Assembly: GCA_934513205.1 (NCBI GenBank)
Contig: CAKSWU010000027.1
Location: 1-23,543, forward strand
Reading direction: 5' to 3'
Length of the DNA: 23,543 bases
From: an uncultured Faecalibacterium sp.
GTDB lineage: Bacteria > Bacillota > Clostridia > Oscillospirales > Ruminococcaceae
The notes beneath the pieces were generated by a model, which worked only from the letters and a program-made list of their open reading frames with translations, did no database searches and was not told the origin of the DNA. The translations under genes and the position numbers were made by a program. Below are positions 19,067 through 23,543 of this stretch, piece by piece; within the stretch, counting starts at the first letter, position 1; each line of letters begins with the position of its first letter.

Positions 19067-20593
19067 TCAACCCTCGATCAGGCTCTTGCCGGTCATCTCG
19101 GCGGGAACCGGCAGACCGATATAGGGCAGCATGGTGGGAGCGATATCGGCCAGGCAGCCGCCCTCGCGCAGCTTCACATCGCCGCAGCCAACTGCCATAA
19201 AGGGCACAACGTTGGTGGTGTGGGCGGTGAAGGGGGTGCCGTCCGGGTTCATCATCTTCTCGGCGTTGCCGTGGTCGGCGGTGATGAAGGCGCAGCCGCC
19301 GGCGTTCAGCACAGCGGTGACCACCTGATCCACGCAGGTATCCACAGCCTCAACAGCCTTGACAGCAGCTTCGAACACGCCGGTGTGGCCGACCATATCG
19401 CAGTTTGCGAAGTTCAGGATGACCACATCGTACTTGCCGCTCTCGATGCGCTTGACGCACTCAGCAGCCACCTCAGGGGCGCTCATCTCGGGCTGCAGGT
19501 CGTAGGTGGCAACCTTGGGGCTGGGGATGACACAGCGATCCTCGCCCTCATAGGGAGCTTCCACGCCGCCGTTGAAGAAGAAGGTGACGTGGGCGTACTT
19601 CTCGGTCTCGGCAATGCGCAGCTGGGTCTTGCCGTGGGCAGACAGATACTCGCCCAGAACGTTCTTCAGCTCCACCGGGGGATAAGCCACCTCGCAGTTG
19701 GGCATGGTGGCATCGTACTCAGCCATGCAGACGTAGTTCACCTGCTTGCGGCCGCCGCGGCGCTCGAAGCCGGTAAAGGCATCGTCGCAGAAGATGCGGG
19801 TCATCTGGCGGGCACGGTCGGGGCGGAAGTTCATAAAGATGACGGTGTCGCCATCCTGCACACGGCCACCCTCGCAGGTGACGCAGGGCAGAACAAACTC
19901 GTCGGTGGTGTCGGCTGCGTAGGAAGCCTCGATGGCCTCGGCAGCGTTGGCAGCGTGGTTGCCCTCACCGTAGACGAAGGCAGCGTAGGCCTTCTCCTCG
20001 CGGTCCCAGTTGTTGTCGCGGTCCATGGCGTAGTAACGGCCGGAAACGCTGGCGATCTTGCCCACGCCCAGCTCATCCAGCTTGGCCTGCAGATCCGCAA
20101 GGAAACCCTTGCCGGAGTGGGGGTCGGTGTCGCGGCCATCGGTGATGCAGTGCAGGTAGACTTCCTTGGCACCCATGTGCTTTGCCATCTCCAGCACACC
20201 GAACCAGTGGTCAGCATGGCTGTGCACGCCGCCGGTGCCCACCAGACCCATCAGGTGGATGGCCTTTCCAGCCTCGATGGCAGCCTTCATGTTCTTGACC
20301 AGCACAGGGTTCTTGAGCATCTCACCATCGTGGATGGACTTGGTGATGAGGGTCAGCTGCTGGTACACGATACGGCCTGCGCCCATGTTGGTGTGGCCCA
20401 CCTCAGAGTTGCCCATCTGACCGTCGGGCAGACCGACAGCCATGCCGGAAGCGTCAATGGTGGTCATGGGGTAATTTGCCATCAGAGCATCCAAATGGGG
20501 GGTCTTGGCAGCCACAACAGCGTTGCCGAAGGTCTCGTTCGGCACCCAGCCGAAGCCATCCATGATGCACAGAAGAACAGGTTTCTTTGCCAT
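19067..20593 (-). CDS. gpmI: 2,3-bisphosphoglycerate-independent phosphoglycerate mutase
   Basis: The 508-residue protein interconverts 3- and 2-phosphoglycerate with a phospho-Ser intermediate and two Mn ions. D12 (LCIMDGFG) and S63 in GNSEVGHTNMG supply metal and phosphoryl sites; HSHADHWF, ITDGRDTDP and NFRPDRARQ are conserved substrate-binding segments; the late ligands lie in NFANCDMVGHTG and ITADHGNAE. Length matches the family (about 510). The start has AAAGGAGA upstream. It lies downstream of tpiA, on the same strand, but the tpiA terminator separates them. A hairpin GGGTG-CATAA-CACCC lies in its leader. Confidence 0.97.
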   Translation of the reverse strand: MAKKPVLLCIMDGFGWVPNETFGNAVVAAKTPHLDALMANYPMTTIDASGMAVGLPDGQMGNSEVGHTNMGAGRIVYQQLTLITKSIHDGEMLKNPVLVKNMKAAIEAGKAIHLMGLVGTGGVHSHADHWFGVLEMAKHMGAKEVYLHCITDGRDTDPHSGKGFLADLQAKLDELGVGKIASVSGRYYAMDRDNNWDREEKAYAAFVYGEGNHAANAAEAIEASYAADTTDEFVLPCVTCEGGRVQDGDTVIFMNFRPDRARQMTRIFCDDAFTGFERRGGRKQVNYVCMAEYDATMPNCEVAYPPVELKNVLGEYLSAHGKTQLRIAETEKYAHVTFFFNGGVEAPYEGEDRCVIPSPKVATYDLQPEMSAPEVAAECVKRIESGKYDVVILNFANCDMVGHTGVFEAAVKAVEAVDTCVDQVVTAVLNAGGCAFITADHGNAEKMMNPDGTPFTAHTTNVVPFMAVGCGDVKLREGGCLADIAPTMLPYIGLPVPAEMTGKSLIEG

Positions 20594-20699
20594 AAAATTG
20601 AATCTCCTTTGAATTTATCACGCGTTGCAGGCAAGGCCAGAGCCCCGCCTGCGGAGGTGCAGCCAGCGGGTGCATAACACCCGAGCGGCTGCTGTAAAA

Positions 20700-20749
20700 A
20701 TAGATCAGCGCCCGGCTCAGCGCTGAAAAAACGGCGCAGCCGGGCGCTG
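20700..20749 (-). terminator. tpiA terminator
   Basis: CAGCGCCCGGCT (20706-20717) and AGCCGGGCGCTG (20738-20749) make a 12-bp perfect stem; the leftward tail is ATCTATTTTTA. The loop contains another small GC hairpin. Confidence 0.85.
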
Positions 20750-20778
20750 AAACAGCTTAGTTAAGAAAAGGCAGTTGC

Positions 20779-21549
20779 TCAGCCCTTGGTGGCTGCATTG
20801 ACGATGACTGCAAAGTCGGGAGCCTTCAGGGATGCGCCGCCGATCAGGCCGCCGTCCACGTCCTTCTTGCTCAGCAGCTCCTCGCAGTTCTTGGCGTTCA
20901 TGCTGCCGCCGTACTGCACGGTGGTAGCCTCGGCCACGGCCTCGCCGTACAGCTCGCCCACCACCTTGCGGATCTGTGCGCAGACCTCCTCTGCCTGATC
21001 GGAGGTAGCGGTCTTGCCGGTGCCGATAGCCCAGATGGGCTCGTAAGCGATGACGACATTTGCCATCTGCTCGGCGGTCACATCACGCAGAGCGATCTTG
21101 GTCTGCATACGGACCAGCTCCTCGGTGACGCCCTCCTCGCGCTGCTGCAGGCTCTCGCCCACGCAGATGATGACCTTCAGACCAGCATTCAGGGCAGCCA
21201 GAGCACGCTTGTTGACGGTCTGGTCGGTCTCTGCAAAGTACTGACGGCGCTCAGAGTGGCCAACGATGACGTACTCCACGCCCAGATCCACCAGCATGTC
21301 GGCGCTGATCTCACCGGTGAATGCACCGGACTTTTCAAAGTGGACGTTCTCGGCGCCCACATGGATGTTGGTGCCCTTGGTCTTTGCCACAGCGGTGGTC
21401 AGATCGGTAAACGGGGTGCAAATGACCACCTCGCAGGTAGCATCCTTCACAGCGGGGATCAGCTCGTCCACCAGAACCGCAGCCTCGGAGGCGGTCTTGT
21501 TCATCTTCCAGTTGCCAGCGATAATAGCCTTGCGCTTTGCCTTATCCAT
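20779..21549 (-). CDS. tpiA: Triose-phosphate isomerase
   Basis: The start chosen is ATG 21547-21549 (MDKAKRKAIIAGNWKMN), nine bases after AAAGGAG; an upstream in-frame ATG at 21580-21582 reads through that site. The 256-residue protein has the three catalytic residues: K15 in NWKMN, H98 in GHSERR and E170 in AYEPIWAIGTG. The C-terminal phosphate-binding loop GGASLKAPDF is present. It interconverts dihydroxyacetone phosphate and glyceraldehyde 3-phosphate in the cytosol. It lies between pgk and gpmI, each with its own terminator. No convincing separate promoter was found in the 87 bases before it, so partial read-through from pgk is likely. Confidence 0.97.
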   Translation of the reverse strand: MDKAKRKAIIAGNWKMNKTASEAAVLVDELIPAVKDATCEVVICTPFTDLTTAVAKTKGTNIHVGAENVHFEKSGAFTGEISADMLVDLGVEYVIVGHSERRQYFAETDQTVNKRALAALNAGLKVIICVGESLQQREEGVTEELVRMQTKIALRDVTAEQMANVVIAYEPIWAIGTGKTATSDQAEEVCAQIRKVVGELYGEAVAEATTVQYGGSMNAKNCEELLSKKDVDGGLIGGASLKAPDFAVIVNAATKG

Positions 21550-21585
21550 GATGTCTATCTCCTTTACATTTACCTTCTTCAATGA

Positions 21586-21614
21586 AAAAGGCGCGGCGGC
21601 GCAAATGCCGCCGC
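21586..21614 (-). terminator. pgk terminator
   Basis: GCGGCGGC (21593-21600) pairs with GCCGCCGC (21607-21614); read leftward it runs into GCCTTTTTC. It is only about 40 bases before the tpiA start, so it may be partial. Confidence 0.75.
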
Positions 21615-21636
21615 ACCCATTGTGATGCCGGAAAAA

Positions 21637-22845
21637 TTATGCGTTCTGGATGACGGCGATGCCGGGCAGCTCCTTGCCTTCCAGATACTCCAGAGAAGCG
21701 CCGCCGCCGGTGGAGATGTGGGTCATCTTGTCGCCCAGACCCATCTGCTGCACAGCTGCTGCGCTGTCGCCGCCGCCGATGACGGTGGTAGCATCGCTCT
21801 CAGCCATAGCCTTGGCAACTGCCAGAGTGCCGGCTGCCAGAGTGGGGTTCTCGAACACGCCCATGGGGCCGTTCCACACCACGGTCTTGGAAGCCTTGAC
21901 AGCGTCAGCAAACAGCTTCATGGTCTCGGGGCCGATGTCGCAGCCCTCCATGTCAGCGGGGATGGCGGTGACAGGCACCACGGTCACGTCCACAGGAGCG
22001 TCGATGGGATCGGGGAAGTCCTTGATGCAGGCAGCGTCCACAGGCAGCAGCAGCTTGACGCCCTTCTCCTTGGCCTTAGCCATCATTTCCTTGCAGTAGT
22101 CCAGCTTGGTGTCGTCGCACAGGCTCTTGCCCACTTCGTAGCCCTGAGCCTTGACGAAGGTGTAAGCCATGCCGCCGCCGATGATCAGGGTGTCCACCTT
22201 CTCCAGCAGGTTGGAGATGACGTTCAGCTTGTCAGCGACCTTAGCGCCGCCCAGAATAGCGGTGAAGGGACGGACAGGGTCGTTGACGGCGTTGCCCAGA
22301 TACTTGATCTCCTTCTCCATCAGGTAACCCACAGCGGTATCCTTGATGTAGTCGGTGACACCTGCGGTGGAGCAGTGTGCACGGTGGCAGCTGCCGAAGG
22401 CATCGTCCACATAAGCATCAGCCAGAGAAGCCAGATCCTGACTGAACTCGGGCATGTTCTTGGTCTCTTCCTTGCGGAAACGGGTGTTCTGCAGCAGGAC
22501 GACGTCACCATTGTTCATGGCAGCCACAGCAGCCTTTGCGTTCTCGCCCACAACGTTGTCGTCGTCAGCAAACACAACGGTCTTGCCCAGCTTTGCGCTC
22601 AGAGCCACAGCAACGGGAGCCAGGCTGAACTTAGCCTCGGGGCCGTTCTTGGGCTTGCCCAGATGGCTGCACAGGATGACCTTAGCGCCATCGTTGACCA
22701 GCTTCTGGATGGTGGGCAGGGCTGCGTTGATGCGGTTCTCGTTGGTGATGACACCGTCCTTCATCGGGACGTTGAAATCGCAGCGGACAAGCACCTTCTT
22801 GCCGCAGTAGTTCTGATCGTCGATCGTCTTCTTACCTAAACCCAT
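21637..22845 (-). CDS. pgk: Phosphoglycerate kinase
   Basis: Start ATG 22843-22845 (MGLGKKTIDDQNY), eight bases after GAGAGGAG; an earlier in-frame TTG would include the site and is rejected. The 402-residue protein has VRCDFNVPM (about 20-28) and SHLGKPKNGPE (3-phosphoglycerate site), LGGAKVADK in the hinge region, VVWNGPMGVFE, and GGGDSAAAV near the C-terminus (ATP site). The enzyme makes ATP from 1,3-bisphosphoglycerate. Transcribed from the consensus promoter at 22923-22951. Length is normal for bacterial Pgk. Confidence 0.97.
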   Translation of the reverse strand: MGLGKKTIDDQNYCGKKVLVRCDFNVPMKDGVITNENRINAALPTIQKLVNDGAKVILCSHLGKPKNGPEAKFSLAPVAVALSAKLGKTVVFADDDNVVGENAKAAVAAMNNGDVVLLQNTRFRKEETKNMPEFSQDLASLADAYVDDAFGSCHRAHCSTAGVTDYIKDTAVGYLMEKEIKYLGNAVNDPVRPFTAILGGAKVADKLNVISNLLEKVDTLIIGGGMAYTFVKAQGYEVGKSLCDDTKLDYCKEMMAKAKEKGVKLLLPVDAACIKDFPDPIDAPVDVTVVPVTAIPADMEGCDIGPETMKLFADAVKASKTVVWNGPMGVFENPTLAAGTLAVAKAMAESDATTVIGGGDSAAAVQQMGLGDKMTHISTGGGASLEYLEGKELPGIAVIQNA

Positions 22846-22896
22846 GGTAAAAACTCCTCTCAAGTTATAATTCTGAACCAGAGTCTTGCTCGCAAT

Positions 22897-22912
22897 CGGG
22901 GCTTTGCCCCCG
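22897..22912 (-). promoter_or_regulatory. Hairpin in the pgk leader
   Basis: CGGGGC-TTT-GCCCCCG forms a short GC stem in the leader just after the pgk transcription start. It contains the same 13 bases GGGGCTTTGCCCC as the leader hairpin at 3793-3807 and is followed on the plus strand by CGTA, close to TGTA there. It has no T tail. Confidence 0.4.
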
Positions 22913-22922
22913 TACAGTTACT

Positions 22923-22951
22923 ATTATAAACAAAAACCGTGTGCATTGCAA
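22923..22951 (-). promoter_or_regulatory. pgk promoter
   Basis: TTGCAA (22946-22951), 17 bases, consensus TATAAT (22923-22928), minus strand. The boxes are identical to those of the rplU promoter, as expected for strongly expressed genes. Confidence 0.85.
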
Positions 22952-22983
22952 GGAGATACGATAGATAATTGTTTAACAAACAT

Positions 22984-23067
22984 TTGCGGTTGTTGCAGAG
23001 AATTGTGTATAGTTTGCCCGAAGCGGACCGTGCGGCGCGTAAAAATCCCCGCGTCGGTCGTTTTTTC
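22984..23067 (+). ncRNA. Candidate short plus-strand RNA between pgk and gap
   Basis: TTGCGG (22984-22989), 18 bases and TATAGT (23008-23013) could be a plus-strand promoter. About 40 bases later GACCG (23026-23030) and CGGTC (23055-23059), with an inner CGCG / CGCG pairing, are followed by GTTTTTTC. The unit would give a transcript of about 45-50 bases. The stem is imperfect, so this is a weak candidate; otherwise the region between the pgk promoter and the gap terminator shows no gene. Confidence 0.25.
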
Positions 23068-23127
23068 TCCCGGATCCATCTCTGTCATAAGCGCAGGCTC
23101 GCAGCATTCTTCCACCCCGATCCATGC

Positions 23128-23170
23128 AAAAACGCCCTTTCTTTTGCGGCGGGCCGCAAAAGAAAGGGCG
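23128..23170 (-). terminator. gap terminator
   Basis: An 18-bp perfect inverted repeat (23133-23150 with 23153-23170; CGCCCTTTCTTTTGCGGC arm), read leftward into GTTTTTGC. It lies about 113 bases past the gap stop, giving gap a long 3' untranslated stretch. Confidence 0.9.
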
Positions 23171-23282
23171 CAGAACTCAATATCCTGTTGTCACACGGAT
23201 CACAAGCTTGTTCCTGTCAGCAAAGTCAGGGTGAACTGTGGTCCGCACGACACCTCAAGCACTTTTGAGCGTAAGAACGCGA

Positions 23283-23543
23283 TCAGCAGTTCTCAGCGAA
23301 GTACTTAATGGTACGGACCATCTGAGAGGTGTAGGAGTTCTCGTTGTCGTACCAAGACACGACCTGAACCTGATAGGTATCGTCGTCGATCTTAGCGACC
23401 ATGGTCTGGGTAGCGTCGAACAGAGAGCCATAACGCATGCCGATGACGTCGGAAGAAACGATCGGGTCCTCGTTGTAGCCGAAGGACTCAGAAGTAGCAG
23501 CCTTCATGGCAGCGTTGATGGACTCAACGGTAACGTCCTTACC
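23283..23543 (-). CDS. gap: Glyceraldehyde-3-phosphate dehydrogenase, C-terminal part (5' end outside window)
   Basis: The frame is open from the right edge to TGA 23283-23285, giving the last 86 residues. FGYNEDPIVSSDVIG, then SLFDATQTMV and SWYDNENSYTSQMVRTIKYFAE are the conserved C-terminal segments of bacterial GapA; the catalytic Cys and the NAD domain lie outside. The enzyme oxidises glyceraldehyde 3-phosphate with phosphate and NAD. With pgk, tpiA and gpmI following on the same strand, this is the usual clostridial lower-glycolysis locus. Its end is marked by a strong terminator, so pgk is started from its own promoter. Confidence 0.96.
   Translation of the reverse strand, partial: GKDVTVESINAAMKAATSESFGYNEDPIVSSDVIGMRYGSLFDATQTMVAKIDDDTYQVQVVSWYDNENSYTSQMVRTIKYFAENC

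Noticed and set aside
19016..20677. 553-codon plus-strand open frame opposite gpmI
   Set aside because: It is the antisense shadow of gpmI; its sequence is a repetitive Val/Gly/His/Ala mixture without any motif, as expected from high-GC third positions on the coding strand.
21622..22839. 405-codon plus-strand frame opposite pgk
   Set aside because: Same kind of antisense shadow; no ribosome binding site and no recognisable domain, while the minus strand encodes complete Pgk.
22924..23115. 63-codon minus-strand frame upstream of pgk
   Set aside because: It covers the pgk promoter and has no ribosome binding site or motif.

Overview
The window looks like a piece of chromosome from a GC-rich, low-copy-repeat-bearing gut Clostridia, most likely a Faecalibacterium-like member of the Oscillospiraceae/Ruminococcaceae. 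This is an inference from several things: ribosomal and glycolytic proteins of Firmicutes type, a mini-RNase III, canonical AGGAGG ribosome binding sites, strong TTGNNN-N17-TATAAT promoters, and hairpin-rich dispersed intergenic repeats. No tRNA, rRNA or CRISPR array was seen.

Bases 1-3440 hold the tail of an unknown membrane protein on the plus strand, a bidirectional terminator, and then a minus-strand operon that reads leftward from 3440. The operon encodes an alpha/beta hydrolase, a leftover methyltransferase C-terminus, a metallo-beta-lactamase-fold hydrolase, an N-terminally damaged leucine-carboxyl-methyltransferase-like protein, a protein of the 2-amino-thiazoline-carboxylate hydrolase type, and a 51-residue leftover of a GNAT-type acetyltransferase. 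Genes are joined by ATGA/GTGA junctions, so this is a tightly packed but decaying accessory operon.

Bases 3441-3875 form a divergent control region. It has two identical 16-bp palindromes (operator-like), two outward-facing sigma70-type promoters and a promoter-proximal hairpin on each side. To its right, on the plus strand, lies an exported Tp47-like protein, then a three-gene redox cassette (two-domain FMN-binding protein, one-domain FMN-binding protein, NapH-like membrane polyferredoxin) with ATGA overlaps. Together they look like a membrane electron-transfer module carrying covalently bound flavins outside the membrane.

Bases 7277-8844 are a wreckage zone: a hairpin repeat with 11-bp inverted ends, a large bidirectional terminator, the 3' part of a heavy-metal P-type ATPase gene fused to an internally deleted IS256-type element, which itself sits inside an IS3-type element.

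From 8845 on, the content is core genome, almost all on the minus strand: yebC-type regulator; an RsmF-type rRNA methyltransferase; one small plus-strand Asn/Ser-rich protein; mini-RNase III and Obg (ribosome assembly); L27 and L21 with a probable L21 leader; lgt with two M16-type proteins and a VanY-type carboxypeptidase (cell envelope / EF-P-associated cluster); and lower glycolysis, gpmI, tpiA, pgk and the 3' end of gap. The glycolytic genes are in pathway-related order but each is followed by its own intrinsic terminator.
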